Notes: a model not told the origin generated them from the letters alone. A DNA stretch of 52,571 nt from an uncultured Verrucomicrobiota bacterium (GCA_903847335.1 CAINDI010000113.1:1-52571); one strand, 5' to 3'. Counted from the stretch's first letter, positions 1-9,090 are shown. Numbers and translations are program-made.

Positions 1-1
1 C

Positions 2-73
2 TGCGCCACCGGTGGCTTCCTCGACGCCGGTCGGTTGAACGATTCGGAACCGGAGTCCCATTTCACGAAGTAA
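2..73 (+). CDS. C-terminal end of an unidentified upstream gene (partial)
   Basis: An open frame runs in from the left edge and stops at TAA (71-73), giving 23 residues that end ESHFTK. Its codons have the C/G-rich third positions typical of the genes here, and it stops shortly before hemW on the same strand. All three plus-strand frames are open for part of this stretch, so the frame choice rests on codon composition alone. No family can be recognised from so short a tail. Confidence 0.35.
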   Translation, partial: CATGGFLDAGRLNDSEPESHFTK

Positions 74-155
74 GAATTCCCGGCGCGGTGACGCGCTCGC
101 GAGAATGATTTCCGGTTTGTGCAATACCGACATGCCGAGTATCTTTCGCAAAAGT

Positions 156-1235
156 ATGGACAAAGTCGAGCATCTCTATTTGCACGTTCCGTTTTGCGCG
201 ACAAAGTGCCGGTACTGCGCCTTTTATTCCGAACCCGGCCAGACCGATAAGATGGAGGCGTTTGTGGCGGCGGTGCTGAAGGAGATGCAGCCGTGGGCGA
301 GCCGGCTCGCACCCAAAACGATTTTCGTCGGCGGCGGCACGCCGAGTTTGTTACCGGCGCCGTTGCTCCGGCCACTCTTGACCGGCTGGCCGCGAAATCC
401 AGAATTGATTGAATGGACGGTGGAATGCAATCCGGCCACGGTATCGCCGGAGAAGATTGCGGTGTTTCAGGAGGTTGGCGTGAACCGGATTTCGCTTGGC
501 GTGCAAGCGCTCGACGACGAGTTGCTGCAAATGCTCGGACGGATTCACACTGCGGCCACAGCGGTGGCGACGTACCGGGAGTTGCGCTCCGCCGGCTTTG
601 ACAATCTCAATCTCGATTTGATGTTCGGTTTGCCGGGGCAGACGCTAGAGCAATGGCGTGACACATTGTGCCGCGCCATCGAATTACAGCCGGAACATTT
701 TTCCACATATTGTCTAAGCTTCGAAGAAGACACGGAGTTTTGGAAACTCTTTCAAGCCGGTCACCTCCGGCACAACTCCGAGCAGGAATTGGCAATGTAT
801 GAGTTGACGATTGACACGCTCGCGGCGGCTGGTTACCGGCAATACGAAATCAGCAATTTCGCCAAACCCGGTTGCGAATGCCGGCACAACATCGCTGGCT
901 GGGAAGGCCGGGATTACCTCGGCGTTGGTCCGAGCGCGTGTTCGACGGTGGGCGACCGCCGGTGGCAAAATATTTCCGACATCGACCGGTATGTGGCCGG
1001 TCCGTGCGCACCGGCCTTTGCAGAACAGCTCACGCCGGAACTGCGCGCCGCCGAGTGTGCGGCATTTGGAATGCGGATGACTAACGGCGTTCCGGCGGAA
1101 TATGTGCGGGGTCGGTTTGACCGGCAAGTGACGCAGTTGCTCCAGGCTGATTTAGCGTACTGGCATGACGACCGGTTGCGCCCGACCCGGCGCGGAATTC
1201 TCTTCGCCGATGAAGTAGCGACAGAGTTTGTGTAA
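156..1235 (+). CDS. hemW: HemW-like radical SAM protein (heme chaperone, coproporphyrinogen-oxidase-like)
   Basis: The protein has the radical-SAM signature CATKCRYC (Cys14, Cys18, Cys21 counted from the chosen start), which binds a 4Fe-4S cluster and S-adenosylmethionine, followed by GGGTPS and the HemN/HemW-type C-terminal half. HemW proteins are cytoplasmic and deliver heme to target proteins. They resemble the anaerobic coproporphyrinogen oxidase HemN, but start close to the LYxHVPFC motif and lack the extra N-terminal HemN segment, as here. In-frame ATGs also exist at 105 and 132. I chose 156 because family members usually begin about seven residues before LYxHVPFC, and because a possible promoter (TTGTGC 117-122, TATCTT 140-145) ends ten bases before it. 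The 359-residue length fits the family. Distinguishing HemW from HemN by sequence alone is fairly safe here but not certain. Confidence 0.85.
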   Translation: MDKVEHLYLHVPFCATKCRYCAFYSEPGQTDKMEAFVAAVLKEMQPWASRLAPKTIFVGGGTPSLLPAPLLRPLLTGWPRNPELIEWTVECNPATVSPEKIAVFQEVGVNRISLGVQALDDELLQMLGRIHTAATAVATYRELRSAGFDNLNLDLMFGLPGQTLEQWRDTLCRAIELQPEHFSTYCLSFEEDTEFWKLFQAGHLRHNSEQELAMYELTIDTLAAAGYRQYEISNFAKPGCECRHNIAGWEGRDYLGVGPSACSTVGDRRWQNISDIDRYVAGPCAPAFAEQLTPELRAAECAAFGMRMTNGVPAEYVRGRFDRQVTQLLQADLAYWHDDRLRPTRRGILFADEVATEFV

Positions 1236-1244
1236 ATTATTTGC

Positions 1245-2204
1245 GTGAATTTGCGGCGCATTCGGGAGTACCTTACCGGCGTTATGGGCAAGCCACCGGC
1301 AGACATTGTAAAAAAACTGGTCGAATCGTTTCATAAGCACGGCGGGATTAATCATCTCGATCAGGCGAATCTTCCGTCGCGCGAAGCGGTGGTGGCCATC
1401 ACACGCAATTTGCTGCGGCTGGTTTTCCCGGGATTTTACGACGACGAAATTCATTCGAATCAAGTCGTCGCTTTCACCACACAACTGGTGGAAACCATCC
1501 GGCAAGAACTGTTGCGCGAATTGTACAAGAGTCTCGTCTACCGGCCTGCTGACAAAAGTAATTTAGCCGGAACAGCCGAACGCATCACGAACGAATTTCT
1601 CGCGGAGCTACCGGCGGTACGCGCGACATTGCAAACCGATGTGACCGCCGCCTATGAAGGCGATCCGGCGGCCATCAGCAATGAGGAAATCATTCTGGCG
1701 TATCCCGGCATCGAAGCGATTGCCGTGCAGCGTATGGCGCATTTGCTGTACCGGCAGCATGTCGCATTGATTCCGCGCATCATGACGGAATGGGCGCACA
1801 ACAAAACCGGCATTGATATTCATCCCGGTGCGCAAATCGGTTCGCACTTTTTTATCGATCACGGCACCGGTGTCGTCGTCGGTGAAACGAGCGTCATCGG
1901 TCAACGCGTGAAGATTTATCAAGGTGTGACACTCGGCGCGAAAAGTTTTCCGAAAGATGCCCAAGGCCGCGTCGTCAAAGGCATCAAGCGCCATCCGAAT
2001 ATCGAAGACGACGTGACGATTTATGCCGGCGCGACAATTCTCGGCGATGTCACCATCGGTCGCGGTTCGATTATTGGCGGCAGCGTCTGGCTGCTCGACT
2101 CCGTGCCGCCCGGCACCGTTGTTTATCACGAAGGTGGTCAGACTAAAATGAAACACGCCGCCAAAGACCGCGACAAAATGGTCGGCCACGCCACCGGCCA
2201 ATGA
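1245..2204 (+). CDS. cysE: Serine O-acetyltransferase (CysE)
   Basis: CysE acetylates L-serine with acetyl-CoA to give O-acetylserine, the first step of cysteine synthesis. The C-terminal half has left-handed beta-helix hexapeptide repeats typical of the family: DIHPGAQIG, FIDHGTGVVVGE, IYQGVTLG, HPNIEDDVTIYAGATILG. The N-terminal half is an alpha-helical region about 150 residues long, as in the larger CysE forms. The start is uncertain: GTG at 1245 has no clear ribosome binding site, and ATG at 1284 (MGKPPADIV) is an alternative that would shorten the protein by 13 residues. The gene overlaps the following cysteine desulfurase by four bases (ATGA), so the two are probably translated together and link cysteine synthesis to sulfur mobilisation. 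Confidence 0.92.
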   Translation: MNLRRIREYLTGVMGKPPADIVKKLVESFHKHGGINHLDQANLPSREAVVAITRNLLRLVFPGFYDDEIHSNQVVAFTTQLVETIRQELLRELYKSLVYRPADKSNLAGTAERITNEFLAELPAVRATLQTDVTAAYEGDPAAISNEEIILAYPGIEAIAVQRMAHLLYRQHVALIPRIMTEWAHNKTGIDIHPGAQIGSHFFIDHGTGVVVGETSVIGQRVKIYQGVTLGAKSFPKDAQGRVVKGIKRHPNIEDDVTIYAGATILGDVTIGRGSIIGGSVWLLDSVPPGTVVYHEGGQTKMKHAAKDRDKMVGHATGQ

Positions 2205-3304
2205 ACCGGATTTACGCCGACTACAACGCCACCACACCGCTAGCTCCGGTGGTGTTGGAGGCGATGTTGCCCTATCTCCGTGACCAATTTGGCAATGCCA
2301 GCAGTGCGCATTTTTTCGGCCGGGAAGCGCGGGCGGCGATTGACGATGCGCGGGTTCGTGTCGCCCGGCAACTCGGCGCGCAGGAAAGTGAAATCATTTT
2401 TACCGGTGGCGGCACCGAAGCTGACAACGCCGTGATTTTCGGTGTGCGCCCCGGTCACATCATCACCAGCGAGATTGAACATCACGCCATCTTGCACGCG
2501 TGCCGGCAGCGGACCGATTGCGAAATTACCTATTTACCGGTCGACCGAGATTGCCGGGTGAATCCCGCCGATTTGCAGCGCGCGCTCCGGGACGACACCG
2601 TGCTCGTCTCCATCATGTCCGCCAATAATGAGACCGGTACAATTCAACCGGTGAAAGAACTCGCCGCCATCTGCCGGCAGCGCGGTGTGCCATTTCACAC
2701 CGATGCCATTCAATCGTTTGGCAAGCAGCCGGTGAACGTGAACGATTGGAATGTGGATTTGCTCAGCTTGAGCGCGCATAAATTTTATGGTCCGAAGGGC
2801 ACCGGCGTGTTGTATTGCCGGCGTGGTGTGAAACTGAATCCATTGCTCGTCGGCGGCAGTCACGAAAACGAGCGGCGCGCCGGTACGGAAAATGTGGCCG
2901 GTATCGTCGGCTTGGCGCGAGCGATGGAATTGCCGGTGGTGAATTTATTTGAGTTAACTGAAACGCTGGCGGCCGGTATTGCGGCGAAGATTCCCGGGGC
3001 GCACCGGAATGGTCACGCGACGTTGCGGGCCGGTAACACGGTGAATTTTAGTTTCGCCGGTTGCGAGACGAGCGGGTTGATTCTCGGTTTGGATTTGGAA
3101 GGTGTGGCGGTCTCGAGCGGTTCGGCGTGTGCGGTCGGTTCGCTGGAGCCGTCGCACGTTTTGACGGCGATGGGTTTGCCGCGCGAGTTGGCACGGGCGG
3201 CGGTGCGTTTCAGTTTTGGGAAAGATACAATGCCGGTAGATGTTAGCCGAGTGTTGGATGCGTTGGTGAAAGTGGTCACGCGTTTGCGCGCTTTTACTGC
3301 TTAA
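2201..3304 (+). CDS. iscS: Cysteine desulfurase (IscS/NifS family)
   Basis: This PLP enzyme removes sulfur from cysteine as a protein-bound persulfide for Fe-S clusters and thio-cofactors. Visible family features are the opening YADYNATTPL, the cofactor lysine in SAHKFYGPKG (Lys194), and the persulfide-forming cysteine in SSGSACAVG (Cys310) on a short loop, as in class I NifS/IscS enzymes. The length of 367 residues is typical for the NifS subgroup. Its start overlaps cysE in an ATGA arrangement, so the neighbouring enzyme supplies the cysteine pathway. No iscU or other scaffold gene follows, so the client pathway (Fe-S assembly or tRNA thiolation) cannot be decided. The iscS symbol is used in the broad family sense. 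Confidence 0.9.
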   Translation: MNRIYADYNATTPLAPVVLEAMLPYLRDQFGNASSAHFFGREARAAIDDARVRVARQLGAQESEIIFTGGGTEADNAVIFGVRPGHIITSEIEHHAILHACRQRTDCEITYLPVDRDCRVNPADLQRALRDDTVLVSIMSANNETGTIQPVKELAAICRQRGVPFHTDAIQSFGKQPVNVNDWNVDLLSLSAHKFYGPKGTGVLYCRRGVKLNPLLVGGSHENERRAGTENVAGIVGLARAMELPVVNLFELTETLAAGIAAKIPGAHRNGHATLRAGNTVNFSFAGCETSGLILGLDLEGVAVSSGSACAVGSLEPSHVLTAMGLPRELARAAVRFSFGKDTMPVDVSRVLDALVKVVTRLRAFTA

Positions 3305-3309
3305 AATTT

Positions 3310-5145
3310 ATGAAAACATTAACCAGCGATGTGGCGATTGTGGGTGGTGGTCTCGGTGGTGTGGCTGCGGCGATTGTGTTGAGTGATTTAGGTGTTTCGG
3401 TCACTTTGACCGATGAGTTTGCATGGATTGGCGGGCAAGTGACTAGTCAAGCGTTGTGTGTGCTGGATGACTTGCACGACCCGATTGCTGAAACCATCGG
3501 AGTGACGCGGCGCTGCGCCGAGTTTCGGTCGCGGGTCCGGGATTGGTACCGGAAGCATTATGAGTTGTCAGCGTTTGCTCGTGGACAATTTCATTTCTGT
3601 CCCGGTAATGCCCGCTGTTCGCATCTTGCAGCGGAACCACAGGTCGCGCATGAGGTTATTCTCGCTTGGCTTCAACCGGCGGTTGCCGCTGGCCGGTTGA
3701 AAATATTGACCGGGTTTGCGCCGGTCTCAGCCGAGCGCAAAAATGATTTAGCACTTTCGGTGACTTGTGCGAATCGAACTTCCGGGGAACAGGTGAAAAT
3801 CGCCGCGAAATTTTTCCTCGATGGTACGGAATGTGGCGATACTTATCCGCTGTTCGGAATTCCTTACCGGATTGGAATCGAATCGCGTTCGGAGTTCGAC
3901 GAGCCGCACGCTCCGGCGCAGGCCGATCCGCGCGGAGTGCAAGCGTTCACCTACGGCATCGTGGTGGAATTTGTGCCGGGAGGAAACTTCGGCATTCCAA
4001 AACCTGTGAATTACGAATACTGGCGAGATCGCCAAGGTTTCTGGCTGAGTTCAGCCGGTGCGACGCAAGAGGAACCCGCTTATTTTTTTACGCCGCGCAT
4101 TCGTCGTGACGGTTTACGGATTATCCCATTTTGGAACTACCGGAGCGTGCTGGACACTCGCAATTTTGTGAAGCGCCCCGGGCTTTATGAGCGCGCGGTA
4201 ATCAATGTGAGTAGTAACGATTTTCACGATGAGGCATTTCTTGAGCATGCAAATCCAGAGAAAGTTTTAGCAGCGGCTAGAGAATTATCTGCTGCGTATC
4301 TTTATTGGCTACAGACCGAAGCACCGCGGGATGAGGGTGGTTATGGTTATCCGGAGCTTCGACCTGCGACGGAATGTACCGGTACGCCGGACGGGATTGC
4401 GCAGGCACCGTATGTTCGAGAAGGGCGTCGCCTCCGGTCGCCGTTTGTCGTGAGTGAATGCGATATTTCCAAGGCTTCGCAACCGGAGGCGCGGGCGCGA
4501 TTGTTTTCCGATTCGGTCGGCTTAGGTGGTTATGCCATTGATATTCACCAAAGTGCGGGACGACCGGAGGCGGGCGTTTGGCAAGACACGCGGCCGTACC
4601 AGATTCCGCTGAGTGCGTTGGTGACATCGGAATTACGGAATTTCGCGGTGGCCGGTAAAGGGATTGGTGTCACGCACATAACGAACGGCGCTTACCGGCT
4701 GCATCCCGAGGAGTGGGCGATTGGTGAAGCTGCCGGACGACTTGCCCAGTACGCGCTGGAACATGGAGTGCACGCTCACCTCAGTGGAAAAGATTTGTTT
4801 TCGTTTCAGCGCGCACTGATTCGGGACGGCACACCGGTGTATTGGTATGAAGATTTGGACAGCCGCGCACCCGGGTTTGAAGCAGCGCAGTTGCTTGCCA
4901 TTCGCGGAGTTTGGCCGGGAAGACCGGATCATCTCCGGTTTGATGGGCATATCAGCTTGTGTCGTTGCCGGGAGGAATTTTTAGCGGCCGTAGATCGCCT
5001 GTCACGCGCCGGTCTGGCGATGGAAGAATTTCGCGAGCCGCACCTGAACTCGCACGGAATCCGCAAGTACGATTTACTTTACAGTCTGCTGAATTGGATT
5101 GACGACCACGGCTGGCCGAAGGATTACCTGACTAGCGGCCGGTAA
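3310..5145 (+). CDS. FAD-dependent oxidoreductase, FAD_oxidored family
   Basis: The N-terminus carries a Rossmann dinucleotide-binding motif GGGLGG (residues 12-17) followed by an acidic residue at the end of the second strand (TLTDEF). The sequence GGQVTSQALCVLDD and the 611-residue length match the large FAD-dependent oxidoreductases common in Planctomycetes and Verrucomicrobia, often mislabelled as xanthan lyase-associated. No signal peptide is apparent. It begins five bases after the desulfurase stop and is probably in the same transcript. The substrate is unknown; neighbours do not indicate one. Confidence 0.8.
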   Translation: MKTLTSDVAIVGGGLGGVAAAIVLSDLGVSVTLTDEFAWIGGQVTSQALCVLDDLHDPIAETIGVTRRCAEFRSRVRDWYRKHYELSAFARGQFHFCPGNARCSHLAAEPQVAHEVILAWLQPAVAAGRLKILTGFAPVSAERKNDLALSVTCANRTSGEQVKIAAKFFLDGTECGDTYPLFGIPYRIGIESRSEFDEPHAPAQADPRGVQAFTYGIVVEFVPGGNFGIPKPVNYEYWRDRQGFWLSSAGATQEEPAYFFTPRIRRDGLRIIPFWNYRSVLDTRNFVKRPGLYERAVINVSSNDFHDEAFLEHANPEKVLAAARELSAAYLYWLQTEAPRDEGGYGYPELRPATECTGTPDGIAQAPYVREGRRLRSPFVVSECDISKASQPEARARLFSDSVGLGGYAIDIHQSAGRPEAGVWQDTRPYQIPLSALVTSELRNFAVAGKGIGVTHITNGAYRLHPEEWAIGEAAGRLAQYALEHGVHAHLSGKDLFSFQRALIRDGTPVYWYEDLDSRAPGFEAAQLLAIRGVWPGRPDHLRFDGHISLCRCREEFLAAVDRLSRAGLAMEEFREPHLNSHGIRKYDLLYSLLNWIDDHGWPKDYLTSGR

Positions 5146-5158
5146 ATTCAAAATTGTT

Positions 5159-5186
5159 TTGACCCTGCGCTGGAAAGTTGTATAGG
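5159..5186 (+). promoter_or_regulatory. Candidate sigma-70 promoter for the tol-pal operon
   Basis: TTGACC (5159-5164), a 16-base spacer and TATAGG (5181-5186) lie in the gap between the FAD oxidoreductase and tolQ. Transcription would begin near 5193, leaving a leader of about 40 bases that contains a strong ribosome binding site. Confidence 0.5.
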
Positions 5187-5220
5187 TATGACAGTCAAGC
5201 TGTTCCCCACGGCTTGCATC

Positions 5221-5227
5221 AAGGAGG
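5221..5227 (+). promoter_or_regulatory. Strong ribosome binding site that fixes the tolQ start
   Basis: AAGGAGG lies eight bases before ATG 5236. The upstream in-frame ATG at 5188 has no such site and sits next to the predicted -10 box, so 5236 is the likely start. Confidence 0.8.
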
Positions 5228-5235
5228 CAGTTAGA

Positions 5236-5970
5236 ATGAATGCAGTAACAACCGGCGGCTTGCTTTGGGCGTTCCAGCAGGCTGACTTACAGGGCAAAGT
5301 GATTGTCGTGTTGCTTTGCGTCGGCTCCGCATTGACGTGGACGCTGATGCTCTCAAAATGGCAACAGTTTCGCCGTGCCCGGAAAACCGGCAGCGCGTTT
5401 CTCCTGCAGTTTCGCCGCGAACGCGATCCGTTGCATCTTTTCATCAATGGTTATCAGTTGCCGGAGTGTCCGCTCTACAACATTTACCGGCTCGGCGCGG
5501 AAGAAGTTTCGTCGCGATTCGGCAATGGGGCGAAGAAAAAAACCGGCCAACAGCCGGCGTTGTTCACCACGGACGCCGGTGTGGCGGTGGCGGAAACTGG
5601 CGTTGTAAATCTCGACACGCTCCGGAATGTTTTAGGGCGCGCGATTGATACCGAAGTGCTGCAACTCGAACAACACGTGAGCTGGCTCGGCACAGCGGTT
5701 CAAGGCGGACCGTTTCTGGGATTGCTCGGCAGCGCGTGGGGTGTGATGAGCGTGTTTGCGCAAATGGGAATTTACGGAACCGTCCGACTCGGCGCAGTCG
5801 CGCCCGGTATTTCAGCGGCGTTGCTGGCGACGGTGGTCGGCTTGCTCGTCGCGGTGCCGTCGTTGTTTGGTTACAACTGGGTCGCGCAAAGCATCCGGCA
5901 TCAGACGATGGAATTGGAAAATTTTGCCGACGAATTTCTGTCGGCAGTTGAACACAATTACACGACGTAA
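5236..5970 (+). CDS. tolQ: TolQ/ExbB/MotA-family proton channel protein
   Basis: This 244-residue inner-membrane protein shows the family layout: an N-terminal membrane helix (VIVVLLCVGSALTWTLML), a cytoplasmic loop, and two C-terminal helices, with the conserved LGLLGSAWGVMSVF and the GISAALLATVVGLLVAVPSLFGYN segment. With the TolR/ExbD protein downstream it forms a proton-driven motor that powers an outer-membrane partner. The company of a TonB/TolA-like protein, TolB and Pal indicates a Tol role (envelope constriction and outer-membrane integrity) rather than TonB transport, though the families cannot be fully separated by sequence. The start at 5236 is set by the AAGGAGG site. Confidence 0.9.
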   Translation: MNAVTTGGLLWAFQQADLQGKVIVVLLCVGSALTWTLMLSKWQQFRRARKTGSAFLLQFRRERDPLHLFINGYQLPECPLYNIYRLGAEEVSSRFGNGAKKKTGQQPALFTTDAGVAVAETGVVNLDTLRNVLGRAIDTEVLQLEQHVSWLGTAVQGGPFLGLLGSAWGVMSVFAQMGIYGTVRLGAVAPGISAALLATVVGLLVAVPSLFGYNWVAQSIRHQTMELENFADEFLSAVEHNYTT

Positions 5971-5973
5971 GCC

Positions 5974-6411
5974 ATGAACCGAACCGTCAGCCGCACGCGC
6001 CGTTACGGACACATGCACGAGATCCGCGAGATCAACGTGATGCCGTTGGTGGATTTGCTGCTGCAACTGTTCATCGCAGTGGTGATTTTCTTTCCGGTGG
6101 TCGAGTACGGCATGAATATCAATCTGCCAAAAGGCACGACCGACACCATCAAACGCGAGCAGACGCGGACGTTGTCCATCGACAAAGCTGGTAATATTTA
6201 TCTGAACGATGTGCGGAAAAGTATGGCGGAGTTGAAGCGTGAATTGCAGCCGCTCGCCAATCACAATCCGCCGGTGACGATTTTGGTGAAAGCCGACGAA
6301 GCCGACAATTACGGCAAGGTCATGGATGTGTTGAAACAATTGCACGCCGCCAAAATCACGCGCATCGCCTTGATGACGCAGGAAGAAAACGCGCCGAAGA
6401 CGGGCCGGTAA
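5974..6411 (+). CDS. tolR: TolR/ExbD-family motor protein
   Basis: The protein has the ExbD/TolR plan: a short cytoplasmic N-terminus, one membrane helix (MPLVDLLLQLFIAVVIFF) carrying the proton-path aspartate Asp27, and a periplasmic domain. Typical family pieces are INVMPLVD near the start and ILVKADEADNYGKVMDV, which matches the usual 'xxDxxxxyxxvxxvl' region. It pairs with the TolQ protein encoded three bases upstream. Its TAA stop overlaps the ATG of the next gene, so the three are probably translationally coupled. Confidence 0.9.
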   Translation: MNRTVSRTRRYGHMHEIREINVMPLVDLLLQLFIAVVIFFPVVEYGMNINLPKGTTDTIKREQTRTLSIDKAGNIYLNDVRKSMAELKRELQPLANHNPPVTILVKADEADNYGKVMDVLKQLHAAKITRIALMTQEENAPKTGR

Positions 6412-7298
6412 TGAATGCGTCCGCTAAACGGTACCGGCGAAATTTCATTATCGCGCTGCTGCTGCACGGCGGCGTGATTGTCGGCATCGTGGCGTGGGAA
6501 CAATTTTTCTCCGATGTGAGTTTTGCCCGTCCCAGCAGCGAAATTATCGAAGCCGATATTCTTGGTGAGTTACCGGCCGGTACCGGGACCGGTCGCGGTT
6601 TGTACAAAGCACCGGAGCCAGCGGGTCCAGCGCCTGCCGTGCCGACTCCACCGGCGCAAAATCTAGCCGAAGATGAAGTCGCGACACCGGAACAAAAATC
6701 TGTCGCGCAATCCAAAGCGGATCCAAACGAAATTGCGATTCCGAAAAAATCGACGACGAAAAAACCAACTGTCGCCAGTACCGGTAAAAAATCAGTAACG
6801 AATACCACTGCGAAAGCCAGTGCGACCACCGGTGCTGGTAAAGGTTCGAGTGCGGAAGATATTAAAAACCGGTTTGCAAAAGCACTGGGTTCTTCGGCGG
6901 GCGGGACGCCGTATGGCGATGGCAAAGCCGCCGGTGGTGGTACCGGTAAGAGTGGGAAGATTGGTTCGCCGAGTGGCACGGCCGATGGTGTGGTGGGCGG
7001 GATTGGTCAGGGCACGCCGAACTGGCAGTATTATCAGCATGTTCACGATGCCTTATACGAAGCGTGGGACCAGCCGGGGACGGCGCTGGATAAACGGTTG
7101 ATGACGACGGTGGCGTTGCGGATTGCGCGGGATGGTTCGGTGACGGAGGCGACGGTGAAGGTGGGTTCGGGGAATAAACTGATGGATGATTCGGTGTTGG
7201 CGGCGGTGCGCAAAGTGCCGCGCCTTGAACCGCCACCTGACACTCTGGTGCGCGGAGCGTATGCAATCATTGCGGTGAACTTTCAAGTGGAGGGATAA
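6411..7298 (+). CDS. TonB/TolA-like energy transducer
   Basis: The order is a basic cytoplasmic start, one membrane helix (FIIALLLHGGVIVGIVAW), a long flexible linker rich in Pro, Ala, Lys, Thr and Gly (about residues 60-200), and a C-terminal TonB/TolA-type domain (ALDKRLMTTVALRIARDGSV, then MDDSVLAAVRKVPRLEPPP). This is the protein that spans the periplasm and carries force from the TolQ-TolR motor. Its position between tolR and tolB is that of tolA, but the C-terminal motif is closer to the TonB C-terminal family, so I leave the symbol blank. The linker is crowded with ACCGGT-type words, giving many Thr-Gly and Ala-Gly pairs. Confidence 0.85.
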   Translation: MNASAKRYRRNFIIALLLHGGVIVGIVAWEQFFSDVSFARPSSEIIEADILGELPAGTGTGRGLYKAPEPAGPAPAVPTPPAQNLAEDEVATPEQKSVAQSKADPNEIAIPKKSTTKKPTVASTGKKSVTNTTAKASATTGAGKGSSAEDIKNRFAKALGSSAGGTPYGDGKAAGGGTGKSGKIGSPSGTADGVVGGIGQGTPNWQYYQHVHDALYEAWDQPGTALDKRLMTTVALRIARDGSVTEATVKVGSGNKLMDDSVLAAVRKVPRLEPPPDTLVRGAYAIIAVNFQVEG

Positions 7299-7299
7299 A

Positions 7300-8487
7300 A
7301 TGAAAAATTGGTTTTGGTTGGCGATTTGTTTGGTGGCGACCGGCGCGCAGGCGCAGGTGGATATCAAAAAGAATTTTGTGAAGAAATCGGTGGTGGTCAC
7401 CAGTTTCACCGGTGGCGCGAATGTGTCGGACGTGTTGAAGAACGATTTGCGATTATCCGGTTCGTTTGACATCAAGGCGGCCGGTGAGCCAGCGGAATAT
7501 TCCGTGAGTGGCAGCGCGGACGCGGCTGGCGTGAAATGTTTTGTGACGCAGACGGCGACGAAAGCGGTGGTGCTGGGACGTGCTTATGCGACCACCGGTA
7601 ATGCGCGAGCGACGGCGCATATCATTGCCGATGACATTGTGCAAACGGTCACTGGCCAGCGCGGGATTGCGCAGACGAAAATCGCGTTCATCTATTCGCC
7701 AAAGCGCGGCGTGAAGGAATTAGCGGTGATGGATTATGACGGCTTCAATGTGCGCGTCCTCACGCACGACGGCCGAATCAGTGGGCATCCGCGTTGGTCG
7801 CCGGACGGACGGAAGATTGCGTACACGAGTTACTGGAAAGGTTTTCCGGATGTGTTGGAAGCGGACTTGGCGACGAATCAGCGCCGGGTGTTGGCGAATT
7901 TTCCGGGGGTGAATTCCGGTGCGGATTATTCGCCAGACGGTCAGACGATTGCGTTGACGCTGAGCAAGGATGGCAATCCGGAATTGTACACGATGAACGC
8001 CGGTGGCGGTGGGTTGCGTCGGTTGACCTACACGAAGGGAGCGGAGTCGTCGCCGACTTGGTCGCCGGATGGTCAGACGATTGCGTATGTTAGCGATGAT
8101 CGAGGTTCGCCGCAGATTTATACAGTGAACCGCTCCGGTGGTGAGCCGACGCGATTGACGGTTTCGCCGGCGTATAACACCGAGCCAGAGTGGTCGCATC
8201 CACCGGCCGGCGCAGATGTAAAACCGATGTTGGCGGTGACGTCGCGGGTGGGAGGTAATTTTCAGGTGGGCGTGTACGATCCCGGCACGCAAGCGATAAC
8301 ACCGAAGGCCGCCGACGGCGATTGCACTGATCCGACTTGGGCGCCGGACGGACATCATTTAGTTTTTGCGAAAATCCACGGCTATCAGTCGCGTTTGTAT
8401 CTGCTTGACGTGCGGACAAATGAACAGGTAGAGTTGCCAGCAATCGCCGGAGAATCATCAGAGCCAGCGTGGGGATCGTGGCACTGA
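7300..8487 (+). CDS. tolB: Tol-Pal system protein TolB
   Basis: TolB is a periplasmic beta-propeller that binds Pal and cycles with the TolA-type protein. A signal peptide opens the sequence (MKNWFWLAICLVATGAQAQ), followed by an N-terminal domain and repeated WD40-like PD40 blades. Each blade carries the W-SPDG-x-x-I-A-x core (HPRWSPDGRKIAYTS, ADYSPDGQTIALT, PTWSPDGQTIAYVSD). The 395-residue length is close to the usual ~400-430. A ribosome binding site (GGAGGGA) overlaps the end of the preceding gene, consistent with coupling. Confidence 0.93.
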   Translation: MKNWFWLAICLVATGAQAQVDIKKNFVKKSVVVTSFTGGANVSDVLKNDLRLSGSFDIKAAGEPAEYSVSGSADAAGVKCFVTQTATKAVVLGRAYATTGNARATAHIIADDIVQTVTGQRGIAQTKIAFIYSPKRGVKELAVMDYDGFNVRVLTHDGRISGHPRWSPDGRKIAYTSYWKGFPDVLEADLATNQRRVLANFPGVNSGADYSPDGQTIALTLSKDGNPELYTMNAGGGGLRRLTYTKGAESSPTWSPDGQTIAYVSDDRGSPQIYTVNRSGGEPTRLTVSPAYNTEPEWSHPPAGADVKPMLAVTSRVGGNFQVGVYDPGTQAITPKAADGDCTDPTWAPDGHHLVFAKIHGYQSRLYLLDVRTNEQVELPAIAGESSEPAWGSWH

Positions 8488-8524
8488 TGCAAACAAAAAC
8501 ATATTTCACGAGAGGAAATTAAGT

Positions 8525-9076
8525 ATGCGTAACCGATTCACAGTCCAAGTCGTTGCCTTAACACTCATCGCCAGTTTCAGCCTGACCGGTTGCAGTTGGT
8601 GGCATAAACATTTCGGACCGAAGACCCCGGCGAATCAAAACAGTAGTGCGCAACCTGGACCGCTTGGTGGCGGAACGAGCGTAAGCACCGACATTCAACC
8701 AGGCGAGCGTCCCGACATGAATGGCCCGATGGATCGGACGCAATTTGCGGCGCAGGTTGTGTATTTTGATCTCGATAGCGCGAAGATTAAATCTAGCGAA
8801 TCCAGTAAAATCGAAGCCATTGCGACTGCGCTGAAAGGTAATGCTAAGAAATTGGTTATTGAAGGGCACACCGATGAACGGGGTACGGCCGAGTACAATC
8901 GTGCGCTTGGTGAAAAGCGTGCCGCTGCGGCTCGGGATGCGTTGGTCGCTGCCGGCGTCGCTGCAGACCGGATGACCACGGTTAGCTTTGGTAAAGATAA
9001 ACCGGTGGAGCCGTTGCACAATGCCGCCGCGTGGTCAAAAAATCGCCGGGCGGAATTCGTCGTTGCCGGGCAATAA
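8525..9076 (+). CDS. pal: Peptidoglycan-associated lipoprotein Pal (OmpA-like)
   Basis: A lipoprotein signal with lipobox LTGC (acylated Cys23) is followed by a short linker and a C-terminal OmpA-like domain. VVYFDLDSAKI and IEGHTDERGTAEYNRALGEKRA are the diagnostic Pal motifs, including the aspartate and arginine that bind diaminopimelate in peptidoglycan. Pal anchors the outer membrane to the wall and partners TolB, encoded just upstream. The binding site AGAGGA precedes the ATG. The length of 183 residues is normal for the family. Confidence 0.93.
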   Translation: MRNRFTVQVVALTLIASFSLTGCSWWHKHFGPKTPANQNSSAQPGPLGGGTSVSTDIQPGERPDMNGPMDRTQFAAQVVYFDLDSAKIKSSESSKIEAIATALKGNAKKLVIEGHTDERGTAEYNRALGEKRAAAARDALVAAGVAADRMTTVSFGKDKPVEPLHNAAAWSKNRRAEFVVAGQ

Positions 9077-9090
9077 CTCCGATGCCGGCG

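Noticed and set aside
1608-2237. 209-residue minus-strand ORF opposite cysE
   Set aside because: It lies wholly antisense to a clear enzyme, has no recognisable motifs, and its composition mirrors the cysE codons.
6356-6979. 207-residue Pro/Ala/Val-rich minus-strand ORF
   Set aside because: It is the antisense image of the repetitive TonB/TolA-like linker; the apparent hydrophobic segments come from that repeat composition.
7720-8358. 212-residue minus-strand ORF opposite tolB
   Set aside because: Antisense to repeated PD40 blades, Arg/His-rich, and without family features.
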